From Solwaraspora sp. WMMD406 (GTDB lineage Bacteria > Actinomycetota > Actinomycetes > Mycobacteriales > Micromonosporaceae): a stretch of 64,000 nucleotides of DNA. Below the pieces are notes generated by a model that was not told where the DNA came from, searched no databases, and saw only the letters and a program-made list of their open reading frames with translations. The stretch spans positions 1,426,001-1,490,000 of the forward strand of contig NZ_JARUBF010000001.1 in the NCBI RefSeq assembly GCF_029626025.1. Direction: 5' to 3'. Made by a program: the position numbers and the translations under genes. Below, one piece after another: positions 13,218 to 22,119 of the stretch. Each line of letters opens with the position of its first letter. Position 1 is the stretch's first letter.

Positions 13218-13837
13218 TCATGACGTGGCCGATCGCGGCGGCTCCGGCGGCGTGGCCTTCTGCGGGTAGATCGTTTCGTGCCGGGCCAGCATGGCGACGA
13301 CCTCGCGGATCTTCCGTTCGCGGGTTTCCGCCCGCTTGACGCTGTTCACCCGGTGGATGATGGCGAAGCGATTGGTGCTGGTCAGGACGTCGAACATGGC
13401 CTGGGCGTCGGGGTCGGCGGCGATCGCGGCGAGCAGATCGGCCGGCACCTGGGCTTCCGAGGGCGGCGCGTAGGCGGCCGCCCACCGTCCGTCCGCCTTG
13501 GCCGCCGCCACGACGGCGCGGCCGGCCGGCGTCATCAACCCTTGCGCCTCCAACCGGGCCACGTGGGCGACATTGCGCTGTGACCAGGAACTGCGGGGCC
13601 GGCGTGGGGTGTACCGGATCCAGGAGGTCTGCTCGTCCCGTTTGCGGGCCTGCCCGTCGATCCAGCCGAAGCACAGCGCCTCGTCGACCGCCTGCTGCCA
13701 GGTCAACGTGGTGACGGTACCGCCCTTTTGGTCAGGGCGAGCCAGACTCCGGGCGACGTGGCGTGGTTGACCGACAACCAGGCGCGCAACGCATCGGCGT
13801 CCGCGACGATCAACTCGTCCAGTTCGGCGCTTCCCAT
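13218..13837 (-). pseudogene. Frameshifted YdeI/OmpD-associated family gene
   Basis: Two adjoining frames together make one YdeI-family protein of about 206 residues. From the ATG at 13837 the first frame reads MGSAELDELIVADADALRAW and on to GVWLALTK; the second continues KGGTVTTLTWQQAVDEALCFGWIDGQ, the family signature, then RYTPRRPRSSWSQRN. The switch falls in the run tttt at 13726-13729 (AAAA on the coding strand), where one A more would restore the frame. This is either a recent loss-of-function mutation or a homopolymer sequencing error. The family is tied to acid-stress and peptide-resistance phenotypes in a few species, but its biochemistry is unclear. Confidence 0.85.
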
Positions 13838-13891
13838 GGCCGCAGGCTAGCCGGTGTGCCACGGCTGGTGCCGGGCGGTGATGATGGCGGG

Positions 13892-15547
13892 ATGCGGTAC
13901 GACGTGGTCGTGATCGGGTCCGGGTTCGGGGGCAGTGTCGCCGCGCTGCGGCTCGCCGAGAAGGGCTACTCGGTGCTGGTGTTGGAGGCCGGCCGCCGCT
14001 TCGCCGACCACGAGCTGCCGCGTACCTCCTGGCGGGTCCGCCGGTTCCTGTGGGCACCGGCACTCGGCTGCTACGGCATCCAGCGGATCACCCTGCTGCG
14101 CCCCGCCGGCCGTCGCGTAAGCAAGAACGCAGGACAGAGCGCGGGGGAGGGCCGCAACCAGGCCGGGGTGCTGGTGCTGTCCGGGGCCGGCGTCGGCGGC
14201 GGATCGCTGGTCTACGCCAACACGATGTACGAGCCACCGGACGACTTTTACACCGACCCGCAGTGGTCCGCCATCACCGACTGGCGAGCCGAACTCGCCC
14301 CGCACTACGCCCGCGCCAAGCAGATGCTCGGCGTCGTCGACTATCCCCGTACCACCGTCGCCGACGAGGCGATGCGGGCGGTCGCCGACCGGATGGGTGT
14401 CGGCGACACGTTCCGGTCCACCCCGGTCGCCGTCCACCTCGGCCGCCCCGGTGAGCGGGTCGCCGACCCGTACTTCGGCGGGGCCGGACCGGACCGGGTC
14501 GGCTGCACGCACTGCGGGTCCTGCATGACCGGCTGCCGGGTCGGCGCCAAGAACTCCCTGCCCAAGAACTACCTGTGGTTCGCCGAACGGGCCGGAGCGC
14601 GGGTCCGCCCGCTGACCACGGTCGTCGGGCTGCGGCCGGGTCCGGGCGGTGCCGGCTATCTGATCGAGGTACGCCGTACCGGTGCCTGGGTCGGCGGCCG
14701 GGAGACGATCGCCGCCGACCAGGTGGTGCTCGCCGCCGGGGCGCTCGGCACCCAACGGCTGCTGCACGCCGCCCGCGCCACCGGCGCGCTACCCCGGATC
14801 TCCGGCCGGATCGGGGCGCTGACCCGGACCAACTCGGAGGCGATCCTCGGCGCGTCGGTGCCCCGCCGGGCCGCCCGCCGCCGGCGGCTCGACGTCACCG
14901 ACGGGGTGGCGATCACCAGTTCGTTCCACCCGGAGCCGGGCACCCACGTCGAGCCGGTGCGGTACGGCCACGGCTCGAACCTGATGGGTCTGCTGCAGAC
15001 GGCGCTGGTGGCCGGCGGGCCACGCCGGGTCCGCCGCTGGCTGGCCGTGTTGGTCGGCCGGCCCCGCGAGACGGTCCGGCTGCTGTCGGTACGGGACTGG
15101 TCGCGGCGCACCATCGTGGCGCTGGTGATGCAGTCGGTCGACAACTCGCTGACCACGTACCACCGGCGCGGGCGGCTGGTCGCCGGCCACGGGCACGGCG
15201 AGCCGAACCCGAGCTGGATCCCGGCCGGTCACCGGGCGGTACGGCTGCTCGCCGACGAGATCGGCGGCATTGCGGGCGGCGCGGTCACCGAGCCGTTCGA
15301 CGTGCCGATGACCGCGCACATCCTGGGCGGGGCGGTGATCGGGGCGACCGCTGCGGAGGGCGTCGTCGACCCGTACCACCGGGTCTTTGGTTGTCCGGGC
15401 CTGCACGTGGTCGACGGTGCTGCGGTGCCGGCGAACCTGGGGGTGAACCCGTCGCTGACCATCGTCGCGCTCGCCGAGCGGGCGATGGCCCACTGGCCGG
15501 CCAAGGGCGAGCCGGACCGCCGCCCGCCGGCGGGGCCGGTCAGCTGA
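13892..15547 (+). CDS. GMC family oxidoreductase (cholesterol-oxidase-like)
   Basis: 551-residue FAD-dependent oxidoreductase. It opens with a Rossmann motif (VVVIGSGFGGSVAALRLAEKG then LEAG at the end of the second strand), has a second FAD element GAGVGGGSLVYANT, and ends with the GMC C-terminal block including TAHILGGAVIG and HVVDGAAVPANLGVNPSLTI, with the expected His and Asn. A CTHCGSCMTGC cluster in the middle resembles a ferredoxin-type cysteine motif seen in one branch of GMC proteins. The ATG at 13892 is preferred, directly before the Rossmann strand. Compared with typical relatives there seems to be an insert of about 20 residues before VLVLSGAGVGG. It lies 70 nt upstream of guaA, which has its own promoter. 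The substrate could be a sterol or other alcohol; not determinable. Confidence 0.85.
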   Translation: MRYDVVVIGSGFGGSVAALRLAEKGYSVLVLEAGRRFADHELPRTSWRVRRFLWAPALGCYGIQRITLLRPAGRRVSKNAGQSAGEGRNQAGVLVLSGAGVGGGSLVYANTMYEPPDDFYTDPQWSAITDWRAELAPHYARAKQMLGVVDYPRTTVADEAMRAVADRMGVGDTFRSTPVAVHLGRPGERVADPYFGGAGPDRVGCTHCGSCMTGCRVGAKNSLPKNYLWFAERAGARVRPLTTVVGLRPGPGGAGYLIEVRRTGAWVGGRETIAADQVVLAAGALGTQRLLHAARATGALPRISGRIGALTRTNSEAILGASVPRRAARRRRLDVTDGVAITSSFHPEPGTHVEPVRYGHGSNLMGLLQTALVAGGPRRVRRWLAVLVGRPRETVRLLSVRDWSRRTIVALVMQSVDNSLTTYHRRGRLVAGHGHGEPNPSWIPAGHRAVRLLADEIGGIAGGAVTEPFDVPMTAHILGGAVIGATAAEGVVDPYHRVFGCPGLHVVDGAAVPANLGVNPSLTIVALAERAMAHWPAKGEPDRRPPAGPVS

Positions 15548-15603
15548 CCATCGACCGAACGTCGCCACCTGAACCATCGTCAGGACGGTCGGACGACGGT
15601 CGG

Positions 15604-15609
15604 TAGGCT
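15604..15609 (+). promoter_or_regulatory. TAGGCT -10 box immediately before guaA
   Basis: TAGGCT ends 7 nt before the guaA ATG and fits the actinobacterial TAnnnT consensus. Transcription would begin at the start codon, giving a leaderless mRNA. No Shine-Dalgarno sequence is seen. Confidence 0.55.
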
Positions 15610-15616
15610 CCGGGGC

Positions 15617-17170
15617 ATGAGCACGCCGCGCCCGGTCCTGGTGGTGGACTTCGGAGCCCAGTACGCCCAGCTGATCGCCCGCCGGGTACGCGAGGCCAAG
15701 GTCTATTCGGAGATCGTCCCGCACGACATGCCGGTGGCCGAGATGCTGGCCATGCAACCGGCCGCGATCATCCTGTCCGGCGGCCCGGCCTCCGTGTACG
15801 CCGACGGTGCCCCGCAGATCGACCCGAAGCTGTTCGACGGTGGGGTGCCGGTTTTCGGCATCTGCTACGGCTTCCAGGCGATGGCGCTGGCGCTCGGCGG
15901 CACGGTCGCGCACACCGGCAGCCGGGAGTACGGCGGCACGCCGCTGGCCGCCCGCCCCGACGCCGGGGTGCTGCTGCGGGAGCTGCCGACCGAGCTCCCG
16001 GTGTGGATGAGTCACGGTGACTGCGTGACCGCCGCGCCGGCGGGTTTCGTGGTGACCGCCGGGTCGGCCGGGGCGCCGGTCGCCGCGTTCGAGGACGTCG
16101 CCGGCCGGCGGGCCGGGGTGCAGTTCCATCCGGAGGTGGCGCACACCGCGCACGGGCAGCTGATGCTGACCCGGTTCCTGTACGACATCGCCGGCATCGA
16201 GCCGATCTGGACGCCGCAGAACATCATCGACGAGCAGGTGGCCCGGATCCGCGAGCAGGTCGGTGACAAGGAGGTCATCTGCGGGCTGTCCGGCGGGGTC
16301 GACTCGGCGGTGGCCGCCGCGCTGGTGCACCGGGCCGTCGGCGACCAGCTGACCTGCGTCTTCGTCGATCACGGGCTGCTGCGGGCCGGTGAGGCCGAGC
16401 AGGTCGAGTCGGACTACGTGGCCGCCACCGGGATCAAGCTGAAGGTGGTCGACGCCGCCGACCGGTTCCTCGGCGCGCTGGCCGGCGTCACCGACCCCGA
16501 GCAGAAGCGCAAGATCATCGGCCGGGAGTTCATCCGGGTCTTTGAGGCGGCGGCCCGCGAGGTGGCCGCCGCCGGCGACGTCGAGTTCCTGGTGCAGGGC
16601 ACCCTCTACCCGGACGTGGTGGAGTCCGGTGGCGGCACCGGCACCGCCAACATCAAGTCGCACCACAACGTCGGCGGGCTGCCCGAGGACCTGCAGTTCG
16701 CCCTGGTCGAGCCGCTGCGCACGCTGTTCAAGGACGAGGTACGGGCGCTCGGCCTGCAACTCGGCCTGCCGGAGGCGATGGTCTGGCGGCACCCGTTCCC
16801 CGGCCCCGGCCTGGCGATCCGGATCATCGGCGCGGTCGACCGGCAGCGCCTCGACCTGCTGCGCGCCGCCGATCTGATCGCCCGTGAGGAGCTGACCGCA
16901 GCTGGGCTGGACCGCGACGTCTGGCAGTTTCCGGTGGTCCTGCTCGCCGACGTGCGCAGCGTCGGGGTGCAGGGCGACGGCCGCACGTACGGCCACCCGG
17001 TGGTGCTGCGCCCGGTGTCCAGTGAGGACGCGATGACCGCCGACTGGTCGCGGCTGCCGTACGAGGTGATCGGCCGGATCTCCACCCGGATCACCAACGA
17101 GGTGCCCGAGGTGAACCGGGTGGTGCTGGACGTGACCAGCAAGCCACCGGGCACCATCGAGTGGGAGTGA
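15617..17170 (+). CDS. guaA: GMP synthase (glutamine-hydrolysing)
   Basis: Converts XMP to GMP with ATP and glutamine, the last step of guanine nucleotide synthesis. The 517-residue length is standard. The class I amidotransferase domain comes first, with nucleophile C83 in FGICYGFQ and partners H171 and E173 in FHPEV. The ATP pyrophosphatase domain follows, with the PP-loop SGGVDS at 225-230. The C-terminal dimerisation domain ends with the typical KPPGTIEWE. All key residues are present. It is transcribed from its own promoter, downstream of the GMC gene and convergent with a PspC gene whose stop lies 10 nt away. Confidence 0.98.
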   Translation: MSTPRPVLVVDFGAQYAQLIARRVREAKVYSEIVPHDMPVAEMLAMQPAAIILSGGPASVYADGAPQIDPKLFDGGVPVFGICYGFQAMALALGGTVAHTGSREYGGTPLAARPDAGVLLRELPTELPVWMSHGDCVTAAPAGFVVTAGSAGAPVAAFEDVAGRRAGVQFHPEVAHTAHGQLMLTRFLYDIAGIEPIWTPQNIIDEQVARIREQVGDKEVICGLSGGVDSAVAAALVHRAVGDQLTCVFVDHGLLRAGEAEQVESDYVAATGIKLKVVDAADRFLGALAGVTDPEQKRKIIGREFIRVFEAAAREVAAAGDVEFLVQGTLYPDVVESGGGTGTANIKSHHNVGGLPEDLQFALVEPLRTLFKDEVRALGLQLGLPEAMVWRHPFPGPGLAIRIIGAVDRQRLDLLRAADLIAREELTAAGLDRDVWQFPVVLLADVRSVGVQGDGRTYGHPVVLRPVSSEDAMTADWSRLPYEVIGRISTRITNEVPEVNRVVLDVTSKPPGTIEWE

Positions 17171-17179
17171 CCTGTCCGG

Positions 17180-17458
17180 TCAGTCGGTGGTGGGATGGGT
17201 GGTCGACGGCGTGGTGCCGGGCCAGGCGGGGGCGGTCGGTGGCTCCTCCGGCATCAGGAACCAGATCACCGGGTAGGTGAGCGCGGCCAGACCGCCGGTC
17301 AGCACGGTCACCACCGCGAAGATCACCCGTACCAGGGTGGGGTCGGTGTCGAAGTAGCGGCCGAGACCGCTGGCGACTCCGGCGATCATGCGGTCCGTGG
17401 TGGGTCGCCGGAGCTGCTTGTACGGGGTGTGAGCTGCGGAGCCAGAGTGTGTCGTCAT
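17180..17458 (-). CDS. Small PspC-domain membrane protein
   Basis: 92-residue protein consisting almost entirely of a PspC domain: LRRPTTDRMIAGVASGLGRYFDTDPTLVRVIFAVVTVLTGGLAALTYPVIWFLMPEE, with one or two membrane helices in the second half, followed by a short Pro/Thr tail. PspC domains bind phage-shock-protein partners or couple to membrane-stress kinases. It is monocistronic, one of three PspC genes in this window. Start ATG at 17458. Confidence 0.9.
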   Translation of the reverse strand: MTTHSGSAAHTPYKQLRRPTTDRMIAGVASGLGRYFDTDPTLVRVIFAVVTVLTGGLAALTYPVIWFLMPEEPPTAPAWPGTTPSTTHPTTD

Positions 17459-17540
17459 GTCTCCAACGGTCCGCGCCCCAGCGGTCGGCGACCTCGGTGA
17501 CCGCCCGGATCAATACCCTGATCCGTCCCGGATTGCGGCT

Positions 17541-17567
17541 CTAGGTAGTCAGGTGGTTACCTAGAAT
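17541..17567. promoter_or_regulatory. Inverted repeat overlapping a -10-like element
   Basis: Perfect 7-bp arms ctaggta (17541-17547) and tacctag (17558-17564) are separated by 10 nt, and the right arm runs into TAGAAT (17562-17567), a good -10 box for the Nudix gene downstream. An operator overlapping the promoter is plausible. Confidence 0.4.
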
Positions 17568-17628
17568 ACTGTCGCCAATCTGACACTTTTCCGCGACGAT
17601 CGTCCGTAGGGGGGCAGAATTCGGACTC

Positions 17629-18576
17629 GTGACCCCCGCCCTGGAGCCGCTGCGCAGGATCGCGGCATACGCTGTCTGTGTCGACTCGGAGGACCGGTTT
17701 CTCCTGGTCCGAGCCTCTCCGCGCTCCGGTACGCCCGGGGTGTGGTCGCTGCCCGGTGGGGCCGTGGACCACGGGGAGGACCCCCATCACACCGTCGTCC
17801 GCGAGACCGCCGCCGAAACCGGCATTTCGGTTTCGGTCACCGGGCTGCGTGACGTTCTCGCCGACATGCGCTCGCTGCCCCGGCGCGGCATCACGCTACA
17901 CACCGACCGACTGATCTACGAAGCCGCCATCCGTGGCGGCCAGATCTGCCACCGGATCAACCAACCCACCGACCTGGCCCGCTGGTGCAGCCTGGACGAC
18001 GCCAAGCAGTTGCCGCTGCGCCCGTTCACCGCCAGCGCCCTCGGCCTGCCGCCGGAAAGCATCGACCTGCGGCCGGACACCGCCCCCGACTTCCCGTCGT
18101 TCCACGCCGTACCCGGGCCGGACGGGCTGCACCGGGCGCAACGGTTCGCCGCCTACGCGGTCGCCACCGACCCGGCCCGGCGGGTGCTGCTCACCCGGAT
18201 CGCCCCCGGCTACCCCGGTGCCGGCCGCTGGCACCTGCCCGGCGGCGGCACCGACTACGGCGAGCAGCCCGGCACCGCGCTCATCCGGGAACTCGTCGAG
18301 GAGACCGGCCAACGAGGCCGGCTGATCCGGCTGCTCGGGGTGGCCAGCCATCGCGACGCCGCCTCGCTCGGCCCGGAGGGCTACCCGATCGACTGGCACG
18401 GCGTACGCGCGTTCTACGAGGTCGCGGTCGACCGGCCCACCCTGCCGATCGTCTCCGACATCGGCGGGTCGACGTCGGAAGCCCGCTGGTTCGCCCCCGC
18501 CGACCTGGCCGCCACGCCGTCAGCGGAGCTCACCGAGGTCACCGCCGAGGCGGTCGGCGCCGCTCAGCTTGTCTGA
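17629..18576 (+). CDS. Tandem Nudix hydrolase (two Nudix domains)
   Basis: 315-residue protein with two Nudix domains. The first (about 8-145) has the box GAVDHGE-x7-RETAAETG, in which one of the central Glu residues is replaced by Ala. The second (about 180-310) has an intact box GGTDYGE-x7-RELVEETG. Nudix enzymes hydrolyse nucleoside diphosphates linked to other groups; the substrate is unknown. The first domain may be weakened or structural because of the missing metal-binding acid. GTG start. The following 0.6 kb is a decayed paralogue of this gene, so the locus arose by tandem duplication. Confidence 0.85.
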   Translation: MTPALEPLRRIAAYAVCVDSEDRFLLVRASPRSGTPGVWSLPGGAVDHGEDPHHTVVRETAAETGISVSVTGLRDVLADMRSLPRRGITLHTDRLIYEAAIRGGQICHRINQPTDLARWCSLDDAKQLPLRPFTASALGLPPESIDLRPDTAPDFPSFHAVPGPDGLHRAQRFAAYAVATDPARRVLLTRIAPGYPGAGRWHLPGGGTDYGEQPGTALIRELVEETGQRGRLIRLLGVASHRDAASLGPEGYPIDWHGVRAFYEVAVDRPTLPIVSDIGGSTSEARWFAPADLAATPSAELTEVTAEAVGAAQLV

Positions 18577-19161
18577 CCCGGCGACCGGCCGCGCAGTCAG
18601 GGCTGGCCCCGGCCTTGACGCAGTGGCTGGCCGTGACGTCCCCGGCCGGGAACGGCGGATCGGGGCGTACGGCGTGTGCCGCGATGCCGCCGGCCGGCTG
18701 CTGATGGTCCGCGCCTCGGCGCGGACCGGGGTGCCGGGCTGGTGGCAGATTCCCGGCGGCGGCGTACCCGCCGGACGGATCCTGCTGACCCGGATCGCCC
18801 CCGGCTATCCGGGAGCCGGGCGGTGGCACCTGCCCGGCGGCGGCACCGACTACGGCGAGCAGCCCGCCGTCGGACTGCTGCGGGAAATCGTCGAGAGACC
18901 GGTCAGACCGGTCAGGTCGGTGACCTGCTCGACGTACGGCACCGGCACGACCCGGCGGCCCTCGGGCCGGAAGGTCACCCCGTCGACTGGCACGTGGTCC
19001 AGGTGCTCTACCGGGTGACGGTCGACCGGCCGGTGCCGTTGCGGATAACCGAGGAAGTCGGCGGGTCGACGGCGGCTGTCGCCTGGTTCTCACCCGACCA
19101 GATCCGAGCTCTGCCGCTGACCGACGTCGCTGCGGAGACCCTGCGGGACACCAGCGGGTGA
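18569..19161 (+). pseudogene. Decayed copy of the tandem Nudix gene (internal deletion plus frameshift)
   Basis: The first part reads RRIGAYGVCRDAAGRLLMVRASARTGVPGWWQIPGGGV, the start of a first Nudix domain. It then jumps directly into PAGRILLTRIAPGYPGAGRW, which is second-domain sequence almost identical to 18190-18260. About 130 residues between the two Nudix boxes are therefore missing. A second lesion follows: gtcgagagacc at 18890-18900 lacks one g relative to the intact copy (gaggagacc), shifting frame inside the Nudix box. The remaining domain continues in the other frame (GEVGD-like region, PVDWHVVQVLYRV, GGSTAAVAWFSPDQI) to the stop at 19161. No functional product is expected. Confidence 0.82.
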
Positions 19162-19341
19162 TCGGTCCGGTGCTTGCGTCAGCTAGCGGTGACAGCGGGA
19201 CACCCTGTACCTTTCGTCCCGGCGAAAAAGGCATGATCCGGACCGATCTCTCGCCAACCTGCCTGAGCTGTGCAATGGTGTAGGCCGCATAATCGGGCGG
19301 CTGTCCGTTGGTGATGGTGCCCGACCGATGATGGAGGATCC

Positions 19342-20376
19342 GTGGCGAGAGCCCCGTGGCGGCGGCGGCGTACGACCGACAGCCCTCGACCGGCAGGTCG
19401 CCGGTGGGCTGGCCCTCTGCGGCGGAGCGGCACGTTCGCCCGGCAGGTCCTGCTTGTCCGGGTCGGTAGGCGGACCCGCGACGTTCACCCGCGCGGCCGC
19501 GACGGCCACCTGATCGATCCGCGCGGCCGCGACGGCCACCTCGTCGACCCGACGGCGCGATACCGGCTGGACCCGGTGACGGCGGCGGAGATCGCCGCGA
19601 TCGCGCCCGTCAGCCCGGCGATCGGCCCGCCGCGACCGGCCCCGACCGCCGACGACGGCCTGACCCAGATCCGCCCGGCCACCACCGTGCCGCTGCTGCC
19701 CGGCGCCCAGACGACGGCGCGTCGGCTCCGGTTCGCGCTGGTCAACGCGACCACCCTGGCAAGCCTGACGCTCGGGCTGGCGGCGGTCTTCCTGGCCATG
19801 CAGGGCGACGTGCGCGGCGCGGCAGGCTGTCTGATCGCTTGTGTCGTCTTCGACGGACTCGACGGCGCGCTCGCCCGCCGGCTCGGCGTGGCGAGTCCGT
19901 TCGGCGCGCAAATGGACTCACTGGCCGACATGTGCTCCTTCGGCCTGGCTGCCCCGGTCGTGGTCTACGCCTCGCTGGCCGGCACCGTTTCCACACCTGC
20001 CGCAGCGGTGGCCTGCGCGTTGGTCGCCGCGTGCGCCGCGATCCGGCTCGCCCGGTTCAACGTGTCGCCGAAGGACGGCGGCTTCTTCACCGGAGTGCCG
20101 ACCACCCTCGCGGCGGCGGTCCTCGCGCTCGGCGTACTCATCGGTGTACCGGTGCCCGGTGGCGTCCAGGTCGCCGGCGTCGCTCTGCTCGCCTTCGCGA
20201 TGGTGTCCAGTTTTCCCTACGTCAAGCTGGCCCGACTGTTCCGGCTCCCGCCGTGGGTGTGGGTGCTGCCGGTCGTGGGCGCGTTGATCGACGTCCGGTT
20301 GACGTTCGGTGTGATCGTCCTGGCGTACCTGGCCAGCGGGCCGTTGCTGTGGCTGCACCAACGCCGGCCGGTCTGA
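19342..20376 (+). CDS. pssA: CDP-alcohol phosphatidyltransferase, probable phosphatidylserine synthase
   Basis: Transfers a phosphatidyl group from CDP-diacylglycerol to serine, the first step towards phosphatidylethanolamine. The signature DGALARRLGVASPFGAQMDSLAD fits D-G-x2-A-R-x8-G-x3-D-x3-D exactly. Six or so membrane helices follow across about 135-340. The first 120 residues are a hydrophilic Arg/Pro-rich extension with a duplicated 10-residue unit, unusual for the enzyme. A GGAGG site 4 nt upstream supports the GTG at 19342. Phosphatidylserine specificity is inferred from the neighbouring decarboxylase gene, which faces it from the opposite strand. Confidence 0.85.
   Translation: MARAPWRRRRTTDSPRPAGRRWAGPLRRSGTFARQVLLVRVGRRTRDVHPRGRDGHLIDPRGRDGHLVDPTARYRLDPVTAAEIAAIAPVSPAIGPPRPAPTADDGLTQIRPATTVPLLPGAQTTARRLRFALVNATTLASLTLGLAAVFLAMQGDVRGAAGCLIACVVFDGLDGALARRLGVASPFGAQMDSLADMCSFGLAAPVVVYASLAGTVSTPAAAVACALVAACAAIRLARFNVSPKDGGFFTGVPTTLAAAVLALGVLIGVPVPGGVQVAGVALLAFAMVSSFPYVKLARLFRLPPWVWVLPVVGALIDVRLTFGVIVLAYLASGPLLWLHQRRPV
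19491..19550 (+). repeat. 30-bp direct repeat (two copies) in the pssA N-terminal extension
   Basis: Units 19491-19520 and 19521-19550 differ at three or four positions and encode RGRDGHL(I/V)DP twice. The repeat remains in frame and lies in the poorly structured extension. Confidence 0.9.
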
Positions 20377-20412
20377 CCGCCGCCCCACCGGAGACAGACC
20401 CTTCCGATCGCC

Positions 20413-20456
20413 CGCGCGCGGTGACTGCCGCGCGCGGTGACTGCCGCGCGCGGCGC
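20413..20456. repeat. 16-bp tandem repeat between convergent pssA and psd
   Basis: cgcgcgcggtgactgc occurs twice in a row and a third time in part. The alternating CG core can also fold on itself, so it may serve as a transcription end for the two converging genes. Confidence 0.7.
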
Positions 20457-20473
20457 GATCCGACGTGTGGGCG

Positions 20474-21727
20474 TCAGCGCCAGCGGGCGATCACCGACGC
20501 GCCGCCGAGGACCCGGTCGCCCGACCCGACCAGTGGTTCCGCCCGGTCCGCCGGCAGGTACACGTCGGTGCGGGAACCGAATCGGATCAGACCGAACCGC
20601 TCCCCCCGGGCGAGCAGGGAGCCCACCGGGGCGCGGTGCACGATCCGGCGGGCGACCATGCCGGTACGCTGAGCGACCACGACCCGGCCGTGTGTGGTGT
20701 CGAGAACCGTGTACGCCGCGACGTTGTGCTCGGCGGCCGGCTTCATCGCGGCGGCGAAACCGCCGTCGGTGACGAAGTGGTCGACCACCCGACCAGCCAC
20801 CGGGGACCGGTTGACGTGCACGTCGAGCACGGACAGGAAGACCGCGATCCGGAGGAACTCCGTCGCGCCGAGCCGTTCGTCGCGCAGCCGTTCGACCGAG
20901 AGCACCCGGCCGTCGCTGGCCGCGACCACGGCGCTGGGGTCGTCCGGGACATCGCGCTGCGGGTCGCGGAAGAACGCCGCCACCGGCACGGCGGCCAGCG
21001 CCGGCACCAGCCAGAGCTTGCTCCCGCGCCGGGTGGCCCGGGCGGCAGCGGCGAGACCGAGGGCGATCGCCGCCGCCGCGACCCCGTTGGAGTCGATGTG
21101 CATTCCCCGGGTGACCGGCATACTGGACGTCCGCATGGCCGGTCCGAGCCGGTCGGCCCGGCCGACGTGCGCCGGAGTGAACCGTAGGCGGTGGACCCGT
21201 ACCGGTGGGGTGTTGCGCAGCACAAGGTCGCCGCCGACGCCGAAGAGCGCCGCCTGCCGGTCCAGCTCGGCGGCGGCACCGGCGGTGCCGCCCGGCACCG
21301 CCGGGACGGCGACCGCGAGTACGCCGCCGTCGGTGAGGTACTTGCCCAGGCCGTCCAGCAGGGTGCGGGCGTCGTCAGCGGATCCGGTCACCGGGCTGCC
21401 GATGATCACGGTGTCGGCCGGGTCGGCCGCCGGCAGCGAGTCGATCACCCGGACCCGTTCGCTGACCCAGGGTCCGTGCGCGGTGATCTCGGCCCGCAGC
21501 GCGGCGACCTGGTCGACGTCGTTGGGTACGAGGGTCAGCGTGTCGCCGGGGAGCAACGCGTCGATCGCTGCCGTGACGACTGTTGATCCGATCGTGGCGT
21601 CGACGACGAGGGCGTGTTTCTCGGCGTTGTCGCGGGCCAGTTCCGCGGTCAGCGTACGGGCGGCGCGGTCACCGAGGCGGACCGGACCGCGTGAACCGGC
21701 GGTACCCCCGGTGGGGAAGTAGGACAT
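20474..21727 (-). CDS. psd: Phosphatidylserine decarboxylase with N-terminal methyltransferase-like domain
   Basis: 417-residue protein. The C-terminal half (about 200-417) is a phosphatidylserine decarboxylase of the short actinobacterial type: AAFFRDPQRDVP, SDGRVLSVE, FLSVLDVHVNRSPVAG, and the self-cleavage site RFGSR near the end, where Ser becomes the pyruvoyl group. The first 190 residues look like a Rossmann-type methyltransferase (VVDATIGSTVVTAAIDALLPGDTLTLVPND then VIIGSPVTGSADDA). Such an extension is uncommon in standard Psd and may be regulatory or inactive. The ATG at 21727 is preferred; an ATG at 21772 would add 15 residues. It converges on pssA rather than sharing an operon with it. 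Confidence 0.85.
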   Translation of the reverse strand: MSYFPTGGTAGSRGPVRLGDRAARTLTAELARDNAEKHALVVDATIGSTVVTAAIDALLPGDTLTLVPNDVDQVAALRAEITAHGPWVSERVRVIDSLPAADPADTVIIGSPVTGSADDARTLLDGLGKYLTDGGVLAVAVPAVPGGTAGAAAELDRQAALFGVGGDLVLRNTPPVRVHRLRFTPAHVGRADRLGPAMRTSSMPVTRGMHIDSNGVAAAAIALGLAAAARATRRGSKLWLVPALAAVPVAAFFRDPQRDVPDDPSAVVAASDGRVLSVERLRDERLGATEFLRIAVFLSVLDVHVNRSPVAGRVVDHFVTDGGFAAAMKPAAEHNVAAYTVLDTTHGRVVVAQRTGMVARRIVHRAPVGSLLARGERFGLIRFGSRTDVYLPADRAEPLVGSGDRVLGGASVIARWR

Positions 21728-21801
21728 GTCGGGTGGGCTCCTTGCGGCGATGGCGGGACGCGAAACCAGCATAGGTGCCCCGATTGAGCGGTGCAGCGCC
21801 G

Positions 21802-22119
21802 TCAGTCACGGGTCTGGGCCGGCAGCGGGTCGTCGACATCCGGGCCCGTCGACCCGGACGCCGGCTCCGGGACCGCCGCCGGTGCCGGGTCGGCCGCCGC
21901 CGGTGCCGGCTCGGCAGCCGCCGCCGGTGCCGCCGACCGCCCGGAACGGAGCGCGCCGAACAAGCCGAAGGCGCCGAGCAGGATCAGGCCGGCGGCGACC
22001 ACCCAGCCGACCTCGGGTAGTGCCAAATCGATGATCTGGGCCACCAGCCACCATCCGGCGGCCGCCAGGAAGAGGATTGCGACGGTCAGGGAGACGCCGT
22101 CGGTACGGTGCCGTTTCAT
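21802..22119 (-). CDS. Small two-helix membrane protein
   Basis: 105-residue protein with two hydrophobic helices (about 10-30 TVAILFLAAAGWWLVAQII and 38-56 GWVVAAGLILLGAFGLFGAL) and an Ala/Pro-rich cytoplasmic or external tail. The helix pair resembles the N-terminal transmembrane unit of LiaF/LiaI-like stress proteins. Its start overlaps the stop of the upstream PspC gene by ATGA, so they are co-translated and probably act in the same envelope-stress complex. Confidence 0.75.
   Translation of the reverse strand: MKRHRTDGVSLTVAILFLAAAGWWLVAQIIDLALPEVGWVVAAGLILLGAFGLFGALRSGRSAAPAAAAEPAPAAADPAPAAVPEPASGSTGPDVDDPLPAQTRD

Noticed and set aside
14789-16996. 735-codon minus-strand frame opposite the GMC gene and guaA
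   Set aside because: Antisense shadow; guaA and the oxidoreductase carry complete motifs in their own frames.
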